The notes below the pieces were generated by a model that was not told where the DNA came from, ran no database searches, and saw only the letters and a list, made by a program, of their open reading frames with translations. Below are positions 18,714 to 28,087 of a stretch of DNA of 64,000 nucleotides, piece by piece. Numbering within the stretch: the stretch's first letter is position 1; each line of letters opens with the position of its first letter. Source of the DNA: an uncultured Clostridia bacterium (GTDB lineage Bacteria > Bacillota > Clostridia > Christensenellales > Borkfalkiaceae); the NCBI GenBank assembly GCA_947626935.1, contig CANQUD010000004.1:1-64000 (forward strand), written 5' to 3'. Both the position numbers and the translations under genes were made by a program.

Positions 18714-18887
18714 TCACTGTTTGGGATTTTCTTCCCGCGCATGGGAACAGCAGGAGCATGCGGCGCAGTTTCCGCCGCAGTCGCAGCATGAGGACTTGCC
18801 CTGTTTCTTTCGTACAATGGTTGTGACGATCACGGCGAGCACGAACGCGGCTGCCGCGACGATGATGAGGATCTCCCACCAGCTCAT
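18714..18887 (-). CDS. FeoB-associated Cys-rich membrane protein
   Basis: Manual translation MSWWEILIIVAAAAFVLAVIVTTIVRKKQGKSSCCDCGGNCAACSCCSHAREENPKQ; ATGA overlap with feoB; absent from the supplied ORF track. Confidence 0.85.
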   Translation of the reverse strand: MSWWEILIIVAAAAFVLAVIVTTIVRKKQGKSSCCDCGGNCAACSCCSHAREENPKQ

Positions 18888-21277
18888 TGTTCGCCTCCGT
18901 CCGCCGCCGCGGCTTCCGCAAGCTGTTCCTCTTCGGCGGAAGTTTTCTCTTCGGCGGGATGCTTTTTATTCCAGAGCCAAATTCCCACAACGACGCCTGC
19001 GATCAGCGCCGCAAAGATGAACACCGTCCACCATGTCTTGCTCCACCCGATGAGGTAGATCATCATGGAAGCGACATACGACGTGACGATCCAGAAGAGG
19101 AGCGTCCACTTGAACTTGCCCTTGGGGAGTTCCGCCCTTGCCGTGGCGCATGCCGCAAAACAGGGGATCGTGAGCATGTTGAACGCGATGAAGGCGATGA
19201 GCGCGGAGACGGTGATCTGGGGATTTGCCGTGATCATGGCGACGGCTTCCGCGACCCCCTCTTCCGTCGAGATATAGCTGCCCGCGACCGCCGCCGCAAG
19301 GGTACCGAACGTCGCGATGACGTTCTCCTTGGCGACGAGTCCCGTGAGCGCCGCGACGGCGAATACCCAACCTGCCGCGCCGAGCTGCGAGCCGAACCCG
19401 AGCGGGGTGAACAGCGGCTGGATGAGCATGCCGATAGATCCCAGAATGCTCTGTTCGGCGTGCATGTTGACGAGTCCTTCAATGCCCTCGAGAGAAGCGT
19501 ACCTGACAGGGTCGCTCTCGAAGAGCGCCTGTGCGTCCTCGAGCAGGAAGTGCCAATTCCACGAGAAGCTGGAGAGGAACCAAATGACGATCGTCGAGGC
19601 AAAGATGATCGTAAACGCCTTCTTGACGAAGTGCTTGGTCTTATCCCAAAGGTGGATCATGAGTCCCTTGAAGAGAGGCAGATGATAGGGCGGCAGCTCC
19701 ATGATGAAGGGCGGGACCTTGCCGCGCATCGTCGTGTTACGCATCAGGATGACGCAGCAGACTGCCGTGACGATGCCGACGAGATACATACCGTAGGTGA
19801 TGAGGTCGGCATTCCCGATCCCGAAATATTCCACGATGCCGCCCGCGATCGCCGTCAGAATGGGAAGCTTTGCCCCGCAGGAGAAGAACGGAATGACGCG
19901 GATGGTCGCCGTCCTCTCCTTTTCATCCGCAAGCGTACGGGTGTTGATCATCGCGGGAAGAGAGCAGCCGAAGCCCATGATCATGGGCATGAACGCTCTG
20001 CCCGAGAGACCGAAACGGCGGAAAATACGGTCCATGATGAACGCGACGCGCGCCATGTAGCCCGAATCTTCCAAGATAGAGAAGAACAGGAAGAGCGTCA
20101 GGATCTGCGGCAGGAAGCCGAGCACGGCGGAGAGTCCTCTCCAAATGCCGTCGCCGATGAAACTGCCGACCCAGAGGGGTGCGTTCTGCGTACAAAGCCC
20201 GAGGAGCACGCCCACCCAGTCGAGGAGCCACGTCCAGACGTTCGTCAAAATGACGCCCGGGGAGAAGACGGCTCCGTCATAGAAGCAGGCAAGGAGCGTC
20301 ACGCCGGGATTCGACATGTCATAGCCGAGGTCCTCGAGCGAGGGAAGTCCACCCGCCATCGCGGAGATGTAGAAGAGGTCCTCCGAGAAGGTCAGATGGA
20401 AGATGGCGAACAGGATGACGAGGAAGATCGGAATGCCCCAGATTTTATGGGTCAGGATCTTATCCGCCTTGTCGGACTTCGTCAGCTTCTCCCCTCTGTG
20501 CTTCTTTCTGTATGCGGAAGAATAATTTGCCGAGATGTACTTGTATCTTGCGTCCGCGACGACGGCCTCCAGATCGTCCCCGAAGGTGTCGTCCTTGAAG
20601 GTCGCCTTGAATTCCTGTACCATCGTGACGAGTTCGGGGTGCATCTTGACCTCAATCTCGTCCATTTCTGCAAGCTTGACGGCGTGGAAGAGCGGCGCTT
20701 CGACCTTTGCGCCCTTGAGCGCGATGCTGACGTCCCTGACGAGGTGTGCAAGGGACGAATCGTGCAGGACGGTGACGCCCGTCCGCGGCTTTTTGGCGAT
20801 GGAAATCGCCCGATCCATCAAGTCCTTAATGCCCGATCCTTTGAGGGCGGAGATGGCGACGACGGGAAGCCCGATCTTTTCTTCCAGCTCCTTTGCGTCG
20901 ATCTGGTCCCCCTGCTTTTCGACGGCATCCATCATGTTGAGGGCGATGATCACGGGGACGTCGATCTCCATGAGCTGCGTCGTAAGATAGAGATTGCGCT
21001 CAAGATTGGTCGCATCGACGATGTTGATGACGCATTCGGGCTTTTCGTCGAGGATGAAATTCCTCGAGATGACTTCTTCGGGCGTGTACGGGGAAAGAGA
21101 ATAGATCCCCGGAAGATCGACGATCTTGACAGGTTCTTCCCCCTTTTTGTAGGTGCCCTCCCGTTTATCCACCGTGACGCCCGGCCAGTTGCCGACATAC
21201 GCCGTGGATCCCGTCAGAAGGTTGAAGAGGGTCGTCTTGCCGCAATTCGGGTTGCCCGCCAAGGCGAATTTCATCAT
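18884..21277 (-). CDS. feoB: ferrous iron transport protein B
   Basis: GNPNCGKTTLFNLLTGS, VDLPGIYSLSPYTPEE, NMMDAVEKQGDQID, multiple TM helices. Confidence 0.97.
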   Translation of the reverse strand: MMKFALAGNPNCGKTTLFNLLTGSTAYVGNWPGVTVDKREGTYKKGEEPVKIVDLPGIYSLSPYTPEEVISRNFILDEKPECVINIVDATNLERNLYLTTQLMEIDVPVIIALNMMDAVEKQGDQIDAKELEEKIGLPVVAISALKGSGIKDLMDRAISIAKKPRTGVTVLHDSSLAHLVRDVSIALKGAKVEAPLFHAVKLAEMDEIEVKMHPELVTMVQEFKATFKDDTFGDDLEAVVADARYKYISANYSSAYRKKHRGEKLTKSDKADKILTHKIWGIPIFLVILFAIFHLTFSEDLFYISAMAGGLPSLEDLGYDMSNPGVTLLACFYDGAVFSPGVILTNVWTWLLDWVGVLLGLCTQNAPLWVGSFIGDGIWRGLSAVLGFLPQILTLFLFFSILEDSGYMARVAFIMDRIFRRFGLSGRAFMPMIMGFGCSLPAMINTRTLADEKERTATIRVIPFFSCGAKLPILTAIAGGIVEYFGIGNADLITYGMYLVGIVTAVCCVILMRNTTMRGKVPPFIMELPPYHLPLFKGLMIHLWDKTKHFVKKAFTIIFASTIVIWFLSSFSWNWHFLLEDAQALFESDPVRYASLEGIEGLVNMHAEQSILGSIGMLIQPLFTPLGFGSQLGAAGWVFAVAALTGLVAKENVIATFGTLAAAVAGSYISTEEGVAEAVAMITANPQITVSALIAFIAFNMLTIPCFAACATARAELPKGKFKWTLLFWIVTSYVASMMIYLIGWSKTWWTVFIFAALIAGVVVGIWLWNKKHPAEEKTSAEEEQLAEAAAADGGEQ

Positions 21278-21510
21278 TTCTTCACCTCCATCGTCACGAA
21301 CTGCGCCTCTTCCTTGCGAAGGGTGAGTTCATAGCTGCGGATGGTGACCTCGATGGGATCGCCGAGGGGCGCTTTCTTCCTGAGAAAGACTTCCGCCCCC
21401 GGGGTAACCCCCATGTCGAAGAGGCGGCGGCGGATCTTGCCTTCGCCCGAGACGGTCTTGACGACTCCCTTCTCGCCGACGGCAAATTCGCTCAAGAGTT
21501 TTGTTGCCAT
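21274..21510 (-). CDS. feoA: FeoA family protein
   Basis: MATKLLSEFAVGEKGVVKTVSGEGKIRRRLFDMGVTPGAEVFLRKKAPLGDPIEV. Confidence 0.92.
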   Translation of the reverse strand: MATKLLSEFAVGEKGVVKTVSGEGKIRRRLFDMGVTPGAEVFLRKKAPLGDPIEVTIRSYELTLRKEEAQFVTMEVKK

Positions 21511-21598
21511 TATCTGATTCCTCCGAATTTCATTTACGAATTGATTTCTGCGCCCATGCAGAGGCTCCGAACACACGGCGGGGTCTCATGCGGTCCCC

Positions 21599-21811
21599 TT
21601 ACGCCACGTAGATGCGGGATGCCACGTTCCTGTCGAGGGCGAGACGCCCTTCTTTCACGCGGCAGACGGCAGCTCCCCCGCTTGCGGAGAGCACCGTGAT
21701 GTTCCCGTCCACGAGGATCCCGAGGTTGGAAAGATGTTTCTTCGTCTTTTCGTCCGCGGCGATCCTGACGATCCTGACTTCCTGTCCGATGGGTGCAAGC
21801 AATAACGGCAT
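21599..21811 (-). CDS. FeoA domain protein, second copy
   Basis: MPLLLAPIGQEVRIVRIAADEKTKKHLSNLGILVDGNITVLSASGGAAVCRVKEGRLALD. Confidence 0.85.
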   Translation of the reverse strand: MPLLLAPIGQEVRIVRIAADEKTKKHLSNLGILVDGNITVLSASGGAAVCRVKEGRLALDRNVASRIYVA

Positions 21812-21825
21812 ACGATCTCCTCTTG

Positions 21826-21845
21826 AAGTTCGCAGAAGCGAACTT
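21826..21845. promoter_or_regulatory. palindromic operator candidate 1
   Basis: aaGTTCGCagaaGCGAACtt. Confidence 0.7.
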
Positions 21846-21882
21846 AACATCTTAATATATGCCCGCCGACTGCGGGACATGT

Positions 21883-21898
21883 GTTCGCAATTGCGAAC
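21883..21898. promoter_or_regulatory. palindromic operator candidate 2
   Basis: GTTCGCaattGCGAAC perfect palindrome. Confidence 0.7.
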
Positions 21899-21899
21899 T

Positions 21900-21915
21900 A
21901 TGATAAGAATATCAT
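21900..21915. promoter_or_regulatory. palindrome 3, partly Fur-box-like
   Basis: ATGATAagaaTATCAT, same 6-4-6 architecture. Confidence 0.5.
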
Positions 21916-21961
21916 ATTTCAAACGGTCTGTCAACTGTTTTGCGGCACTTTTTCAAAAAAA

Positions 21962-21977
21962 GTTCGCAGAAGCGAAC
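21962..21977. promoter_or_regulatory. palindromic operator candidate 4
   Basis: GTTCGCagaaGCGAAC. Confidence 0.7.
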
Positions 21978-21997
21978 AAGATTTCTTTGAGGGCGGC

Positions 21998-22026
21998 TTG
22001 ACTTTTTTCGGCTGTTCCAATATAAT
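21998..22026 (+). promoter_or_regulatory. near-consensus promoter, possibly leaderless transcript
   Basis: TTGACT-N17-TATAAT; ATG at 22035. Confidence 0.75.
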
Positions 22027-22034
22027 ACAAAGCA

Positions 22035-22823
22035 ATGAAGTTATTCGACGCGCTGCACGTAACATCCCTCTTTGCGATCGCAATTCTCTTTTTCGGGCTG
22101 TTTTTTGCCTTCCGCAAGAGTTCGGAGAGGACGAAAAAGATTGTACTCGGCATCATCATGGGGCTGAATCTTCTCCAGCATCTCCTGAAATGCTGGGTGT
22201 GGCCGCACATGTGGGGAAAGTCGTTCGGGCTTCCCGAGACGGCGTATAACGTCTGCGCGTTCATGATCTTCCTCTGCCCCATCTCGGTATACGGAAAGAG
22301 CGAGCTTCTGAAGCAGTTTCAGGCATATGTCGGGACGTGTGCGGGCATCTTTGCGCCCTTTATCCCCTATTGGTTCATCGGGAAAGATCTCCTCACGTGG
22401 GACTTTCTGCGCTTCTGGACGTGCCATACGCTGCTCTTTCTGACCTCTCTCCTTCCCGCCGTGTGGGGCATGGTGAAGTTCCGCATGAAGGACGGGTGGA
22501 AGTTCGGGCTGTGCTTTCTCGGCATGCTCGCGCTCATTCTCCTCAACAACGCCGTCACGTTCGCCGCGCTCGGCTATGAGGGAGAGACATTCACGAACGC
22601 GCTCTTCGCCCAGAATCCCGTGTGGATGATGGGTCCGCCTGCGGGAGAGAGCTTCATCAAGACCGCTCTCGACGCCGTCACGCTCCCCTTCTTCAAGGGC
22701 GGAGACGGCGGACGGTACACTCCCATTCTTTGGTACGCGCTGCCCGTCTATCTTCTCTTCCTTGCACTCGGATATGCGCTCGGAGCGGCGTTCGAAAAAC
22801 TTCAAAGCCTCAAAAAAACATAG
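22035..22823 (+). CDS. YwaF/TIGR02206-like integral membrane protein
   Basis: Multi-TM; LLQHLLKCWVWPHMWGKSFGLPETAYNVCAFMIFLCP. Confidence 0.6.
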   Translation: MKLFDALHVTSLFAIAILFFGLFFAFRKSSERTKKIVLGIIMGLNLLQHLLKCWVWPHMWGKSFGLPETAYNVCAFMIFLCPISVYGKSELLKQFQAYVGTCAGIFAPFIPYWFIGKDLLTWDFLRFWTCHTLLFLTSLLPAVWGMVKFRMKDGWKFGLCFLGMLALILLNNAVTFAALGYEGETFTNALFAQNPVWMMGPPAGESFIKTALDAVTLPFFKGGDGGRYTPILWYALPVYLLFLALGYALGAAFEKLQSLKKT

Positions 22824-22836
22824 GAAAGGTGTGCAT

Positions 22837-24087
22837 ATGCTGACACAACTCAAACAGTTTCTATCGACCTCTTATACTGCCTATCAGGCGGTGGAAAATG
22901 CCGCGGCGTTCCTGCGCGGAAAGGCTTTCGTCCCCCTCGGAGAGGACGGGGAATGGAAGCTCGAACGGGGCGGAAAGTACTTTGTCACGCGGAACGGGAG
23001 CAGCCTCATCGCCTTCCGCTGCGGGGACGGTCCCTATAAGATCGTCGCCTCGCATACCGATTCTCCCTGCCTCAAGCTCAAGGAGCACGCCGCACAGGAG
23101 AGCGGACCCTATACCCGTCTCAACGTGGAAGAGTACGGCGGCTGCATCCTGTATTCCTTCTTTGACAGACCTCTGCGCCTCGCAGGGCGGGTGCTGCGGG
23201 AGACGGAGACGGGCGTTCGGGCGGAGTCCTATGTCAGCGACTTCCGCGTCACGATCCCCTCTCTCGCCGTGCACATGAACAGGGACGTCAACGACGGATT
23301 CAAACCGGACAGACAGGTCGATCTCGAACCCCTTCTTTCCGTCGGGAAAGCCGATCTTGACGAAATTTTGGGCAAACATCTCGGCTATGACCTCTTTGCC
23401 GTGCCCGACGCGGAGCCGTTTGAGAGCGGCATGAAGGGTGACCTCTTGTCCTCGCCCCGTCTCGACAACCTGACGAGCGTGTTCGGCTCCCTCTTGGCGA
23501 TTGCAGACGATGCTTGTAGCGGAAACTGTCTCGCCGCATGCTTCGACAACGAGGAGATCGGAAGCCGTACGCGGCAGGGTGCGGCGGGCGACTTCCTGAA
23601 AATGACTCTTCTGCGCATCGCCGCGGCAAAGAAGATGAAGGAAGAGACCCTTTTCGCCCTGCTTCCGCAGTCTTTCCTCGTCTCACTCGACAATGCACAC
23701 GCCGTTCACCCGAATCATCCCGAAAAATGCGACCCCACCAACCGTCCCGTTCTCGGCGGCGGGATCGTCGTCAAGGGGCATGCGGGCGGCGCTTATACGA
23801 CGGACGGACTGACTTCCGCCGTCATCAAGAAGATCTTTACGGATGCGGGCGTCAGATTCCAGACATTCTATAACCGCTCGGACATGCGGAGCGGGAGCAC
23901 GCTCGGCGCGATCAGTCTCACGCAGGCAAGTATCCCGTCCGTCGATCTGGGGCTTGCACAGCTCGCGATGCACTCCGCCGTCGAGACGATGGGAGCAGAC
24001 GATTTCGGAGAGCTTGTGAAGGGACTGAAGGCGGTGTACGCAAGCAAGATCTGCATGAAAGCGGACGGCGCGGAGATCTCACGATAA
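22837..24087 (+). CDS. M18 family aminopeptidase
   Basis: VASHTDSPCLKLK, VPSLAVHMNRDVNDG-like IPSLAVHMNRDVNDGF, FDNEEIGSRTRQGA, LVSLDNAHAVHPNHPEKCDP. Confidence 0.93.
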   Translation: MLTQLKQFLSTSYTAYQAVENAAAFLRGKAFVPLGEDGEWKLERGGKYFVTRNGSSLIAFRCGDGPYKIVASHTDSPCLKLKEHAAQESGPYTRLNVEEYGGCILYSFFDRPLRLAGRVLRETETGVRAESYVSDFRVTIPSLAVHMNRDVNDGFKPDRQVDLEPLLSVGKADLDEILGKHLGYDLFAVPDAEPFESGMKGDLLSSPRLDNLTSVFGSLLAIADDACSGNCLAACFDNEEIGSRTRQGAAGDFLKMTLLRIAAAKKMKEETLFALLPQSFLVSLDNAHAVHPNHPEKCDPTNRPVLGGGIVVKGHAGGAYTTDGLTSAVIKKIFTDAGVRFQTFYNRSDMRSGSTLGAISLTQASIPSVDLGLAQLAMHSAVETMGADDFGELVKGLKAVYASKICMKADGAEISR

Positions 24088-24103
24088 CCTTTCTTCCCAT
24101 GCG

Positions 24104-24130
24104 AAAAGGCGGCAGATGTGCCGCCTTTTT
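24104..24130 (+). terminator. intrinsic terminator of the M18 gene
   Basis: aaaaggcggca-gatg-tgccgcctttt plus T. Confidence 0.85.
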
Positions 24131-24171
24131 GTCTGCGCTTCAACGAATTTTTCCAAACGATGTCTTGATTT

Positions 24172-25755
24172 TTAGGACGACCGATCGTTTTCCTGTCCGT
24201 TCTCTTCGTCGGGAAGGTCGATCTTTCCCTCCTGCGGACGCGCCTGAAGAAGTCGTTTTTCCTCTTCTTCGCGGCGCTTTTTCTTGGTCCTCGCCCGCAC
24301 CGCAAGGCAGGTGACGACGACCGCGATCCCGCCGCCGACGACGCAGAGAATGACGATCGCAATCGTGAGCGCTCGTTCGCCATGGTCGCCGCTGTAGGTC
24401 AGATTCTTGTCCGACGCGGACCACTCCTCTTCGCTCAACGTGAAATCGAGTTCGCCCAAGGGGAGCATATCGCGGGTCAGCGTGTACCCCCCTTCCCGTT
24501 TTTCAAAGCCCAAAGAACTGTCAAAAATGTAATATGGGGTATCGATATCGACAGTCAACTGCCCGAATTTCGCCCACTTCTGCGCGGGAGAGAGAAGGTA
24601 ATGATAGTCGTACAGGACACGGGAACGCCCGCCGTCGAGCGCGGGATAGATGGGCGCCGTGACCGAACTTACGACCCTGCTCTTCGCGGGAATGTCGAGG
24701 GAATATTCAAACCACTGCATGAGCGCACAGGGCATCCCGAGTTCCTTCGGGACGAACTCCGAACAGCAGGTCTTGGCGTATCTCTTTTCCTCGACGGCCT
24801 CAAGGAATGCGTTTTTCCAGTCCGCATCCGAGACCGCGCTGCCCTCTTCTCTGAAGGAAAGGGCAAATTGGGAGAATGTGGTCGTTTCGCGACCCTCGAG
24901 CGTGACAGAGGCGTCCTCATCGATCGCTATGCCGCCGTTTTGATACCGAAAGACATAGGTCTCCCCCTTCGAAATATCCTCGCCGAGTACAAAGACTTTG
25001 ACCTTGAAACGTTCGTTTTCAACGCAGTCGAAACCGCAGGTGATCTTCGCCTTGCCGTCCTTGACTCCGAACCCGAAATGGTCGGAACAGATCACGCGCG
25101 TGCGCTCTGCGGAAGCCGCGAAGGAGAGCGCAAAATTGACATAATCCTGATCTTTTGTCCTGTTTCGGAAGGACGGAGACACTTCGATGTTGTATTCGTA
25201 CACGGTGACGGGCAAGTCGTCCCGATAGAATTGCGTCTCATCGGGATAGAGCCGATCAAGCCCCTCTTCGAGGTCGAACGTGCCGCCGCGGGCGAGCCAC
25301 CAGTCGTCGAGGGTGTGACGGAGCTTGCAGGCGACGTCCCGACCGTCCTGACGGATCGCATAGCCGAGAGAAGTCCTGTCGATCGGATCTGCGGGACAGG
25401 GATAATATTCGGGCAGAAGTCCCAAGGGAAGGACGAGGTCGAGCCTGCAATCTTCGTCCGTCGGATTGTAATAGGTATATTCCGCCGTGAATTTTCCGCT
25501 GTACTGCTTGAATTTTTCGGCATTTTCGATGAAATCCGTCTCGGGAAGTTCCGCAAGGGAGAAACGGAGATGTGCGCTTTCCACTTCGATCGGACTCTTC
25601 TCCCCCGCGGGGATCGCCCCCGCACCGTCCGACCCCGATAAATACATGGGCGCGGCGCCCGCGATCGCCGTCTCCGTCTTCCGCATGGAAAAAGAAGCGC
25701 CCGCCGCCGAGAGAGGTACCGCCAAGAGGAGCGCACCGATCCCGCGATAGTTCAT
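24172..25755 (-). CDS. membrane protein of unknown function coupled to a sensor kinase
   Basis: N-terminal signal, ~470-aa extracytoplasmic region, C-terminal TM ALTIAIVILCVVGGGIAVVVTCLAV and charged tail; ATGA overlap with the kinase gene. Confidence 0.75.
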   Translation of the reverse strand: MNYRGIGALLLAVPLSAAGASFSMRKTETAIAGAAPMYLSGSDGAGAIPAGEKSPIEVESAHLRFSLAELPETDFIENAEKFKQYSGKFTAEYTYYNPTDEDCRLDLVLPLGLLPEYYPCPADPIDRTSLGYAIRQDGRDVACKLRHTLDDWWLARGGTFDLEEGLDRLYPDETQFYRDDLPVTVYEYNIEVSPSFRNRTKDQDYVNFALSFAASAERTRVICSDHFGFGVKDGKAKITCGFDCVENERFKVKVFVLGEDISKGETYVFRYQNGGIAIDEDASVTLEGRETTTFSQFALSFREEGSAVSDADWKNAFLEAVEEKRYAKTCCSEFVPKELGMPCALMQWFEYSLDIPAKSRVVSSVTAPIYPALDGGRSRVLYDYHYLLSPAQKWAKFGQLTVDIDTPYYIFDSSLGFEKREGGYTLTRDMLPLGELDFTLSEEEWSASDKNLTYSGDHGERALTIAIVILCVVGGGIAVVVTCLAVRARTKKKRREEEEKRLLQARPQEGKIDLPDEENGQENDRSS

Positions 25756-27185
25756 GAATTTTCCTCCTTCTGCACGTCTGTTTCGCAGAGCGGGAATTCC
25801 GCCCAAAAACAGCTTCCCTTCCCCACTTCGGAGATGACGCCGAAGGGAGAATCGTGCTTCAATAAGATAGTTTTCACGATGGAAAGTCCCAGTCCCGACC
25901 CCTGCACGGGGCGCTTGTGGGTCCTCTCCGAACGATAATATCTGTCCCAAATGGTATCGACTTCGTCGGGCGGGATGCCGTGTCCCGAGTCGATGACCTC
26001 GAGCCGCGCCATGTTCCCCTTTTTCAGAAGTTTGACGCGCACCCGCTTGTCCTCGCCCGTGTAGTTGACGGCGTTCCCGACCAGATTGTAGACGACCTGA
26101 CCGATCCTGCTCCGCTCCGCCCGTACGATGAGGTTTTCGTCGACGACGGACTCGATCTTGTACCCCTGCGTTTCGATGAGATAGTCGAATCGGGAAAGGA
26201 TCCCCTTGACGTCCTCGGAGAGGTCGAACACCGTCCTCTCTTCCGCGCCGCCCGCCTTGAGTTTGGAGAGGTCGAGCACATCGGAGACGAGGGCGTTGAG
26301 ACGGTCGGTCTCCTCAATGATGATCTGCGCGTGGGCGTCCCGCTTTTCCTTGTCTTCTCCCGAGATCTCGCGGATCATCGAAGCATACGCTTTGATCATC
26401 GTGAGAGGTGTCTTGAAGTCGTGGGAGATGTTGGCGATGAGTTCGCGCTGCACGCGTTCGGCTTTGGAGATCTCGAGACGGGCAGAATCGAGCGCCTCGG
26501 ACAGGTCTGCGATCTCCGAAAAGAAGTAATCTTTGCGGATGTTGAGGTCGTAATTCCCCCGTGCAAGCTCCTTCGCTTCCTCGGTCACTTCGATGACGGG
26601 ACGGGAAATGAGTATGGACAAAAGTCCCCCGACGGCGAATGCCGCCACGACTGCGGCAAGGGACGAAACGACGGAGATGTAGAGAAAGCGCCCTTGGTAC
26701 CCGTCGATCGGCGCAAGGGAGAGCGTCAGATAGAGCCTGCAGGCGCGTCCGCCTAACGTGAGCGATTCGCCGAGGACGATCTCGCCCGCATCCTCGTCGA
26801 GCATGGGCGTCCCGTTTTCCGCAAGCGCGGCGTCATAGGCGTCAAAGCTCTGGCGGGAACGGCTTTCCCCCGCATAGACGGTGACGCTGTCCGACTCTTC
26901 ATACACGAGATAGACCCCGCCGATCCCGTAATGATAGGCGATGGCGTCGATTTCGGAATCGGAAGCGGTCCCGTCCGAAAGGGAGAGCGTGATCTCGTCC
27001 CTTGCGCTGATCAGATTGGCGTCTGCCCTGTCGATGAACATCCTCGCCGCAAGAGAATGATAGATGAAGGCAAGCGTCAGGATGAGCACCACCGCAAAGA
27101 GGGAAAACACCAGCCAAAGCATGATGTTGAGGCTCCTGACCGTGCGGAACCTCATCTTGTTGCGATCCCCCTTTCTTTGCATCAT
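25752..27185 (-). CDS. sensor histidine kinase (HAMP, HisKA, HATPase)
   Basis: ISHDFKTPLTMIKAYASMIREISGE, LVGNAVNYTG, VIDSGHGIPPDEVDTIWDRYYR, GSGLGLSIVKTI. Confidence 0.95.
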   Translation of the reverse strand: MMQRKGDRNKMRFRTVRSLNIMLWLVFSLFAVVLILTLAFIYHSLAARMFIDRADANLISARDEITLSLSDGTASDSEIDAIAYHYGIGGVYLVYEESDSVTVYAGESRSRQSFDAYDAALAENGTPMLDEDAGEIVLGESLTLGGRACRLYLTLSLAPIDGYQGRFLYISVVSSLAAVVAAFAVGGLLSILISRPVIEVTEEAKELARGNYDLNIRKDYFFSEIADLSEALDSARLEISKAERVQRELIANISHDFKTPLTMIKAYASMIREISGEDKEKRDAHAQIIIEETDRLNALVSDVLDLSKLKAGGAEERTVFDLSEDVKGILSRFDYLIETQGYKIESVVDENLIVRAERSRIGQVVYNLVGNAVNYTGEDKRVRVKLLKKGNMARLEVIDSGHGIPPDEVDTIWDRYYRSERTHKRPVQGSGLGLSIVKTILLKHDSPFGVISEVGKGSCFWAEFPLCETDVQKEENS

Positions 27186-27847
27186 GCCTCGAATTTATAG
27201 CCGAGACCCCGCAGGGTAACGATGAATTTTCTGTATTCTTTCAGATTGCCGCGAAGCATCTTGACGTGCGTGTCGACCGTGCGGTCGTCGCCGTAGAAAT
27301 CATATCCCCATACCTTGTTGAGCAATTTTTCACGGGTCAGCGCAACGCCGCGGTTCTGTACAAAGTAGAAGAGAAGTTCGTATTCCTTGGGCGTCAGATC
27401 GGCGCGTTCGCCGTCCACATAGACATTTCTGCCCACAACGTCCACTTTGAGTCCCTCAAACTCATACACGCCCGACTGTGCGGGAGCGATCTTGCCACGC
27501 TTTAAGAGAGCATGGATCCGTGCCATGACCTCCTTGGGGGAGAAGGGCTTGGTGACATAGTCGTCCGAGCCGATCTCGAAGCCGAAGAGCTTGTCGTACT
27601 CCTCGCCGCGGGCGGAGAGCATGAGAACGGGGACGTCGGAGAACTTGCGGATCTCCTTGACGGCGGAGAAACCGTCGAGACGGGGCATCATGATATCCAT
27701 GACGACGGCATCGAACGGCTCGGTCTTGCATATGGCAACGGCTTCCATGCCGTCGGCGGCTTCCTTCACCTCGCCGCCCTCAAATTCGATATACTCCTTG
27801 AGGACCGCGCGGATCATCTCTTCATCATCGACAATGAGTATCTTCAT
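27182..27847 (-). CDS. OmpR/PhoB-type response regulator
   Basis: MKILIVDDEEMIRAVLKEYIE...VMDIMMPRLDG...VTKPFSPKE...winged helix LTREKLLNKVWGYDFYGDDRTVDTHVKMLR. Confidence 0.96.
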   Translation of the reverse strand: MKILIVDDEEMIRAVLKEYIEFEGGEVKEAADGMEAVAICKTEPFDAVVMDIMMPRLDGFSAVKEIRKFSDVPVLMLSARGEEYDKLFGFEIGSDDYVTKPFSPKEVMARIHALLKRGKIAPAQSGVYEFEGLKVDVVGRNVYVDGERADLTPKEYELLFYFVQNRGVALTREKLLNKVWGYDFYGDDRTVDTHVKMLRGNLKEYRKFIVTLRGLGYKFEA

Positions 27848-28041
27848 GCGTTCACCTTTTCTATGATTATAGGATATCACTATCACATCCAAAAAATAGC
27901 GGCGTGAAAATTCTGTGAAATTTCCCCTCTGTTTATTGTAACATGATTTCCCCCTTTTTGCAAGTTCCTCGCTTACGATGAGGGAAAATTGCGACGTTTC
28001 GACGGAAAACTTACCATGCTGTGATTTGGAATGGACCGTAA

Positions 28042-28073
28042 AAATGCCCGCCGACCTCTGTCGGCGGGCATTT
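28042..28073 (-). terminator. hairpin downstream of the BspA-like gene
   Basis: aaatgcccgccgac-ctct-gtcggcgggcattt, 14-bp perfect stem. Confidence 0.7.
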
Positions 28074-28087
28074 GGATTTGAATTAAC

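Noticed and set aside
18887-21334. 815-aa plus-strand ORF opposite feoB
   Set aside because: Antisense shadow of a confidently identified gene. Composition is biased (Asp/Arg/Glu-rich) with no recognisable domain, consistent with strong codon bias removing antisense stops.
21883-21898. GTTCGCAATTGCGAAC considered as a LexA/DinR box
   Set aside because: The Gram-positive LexA box is CGAAC-N4-GTTCG; half-sites here are in the opposite order and flank iron-transport genes.
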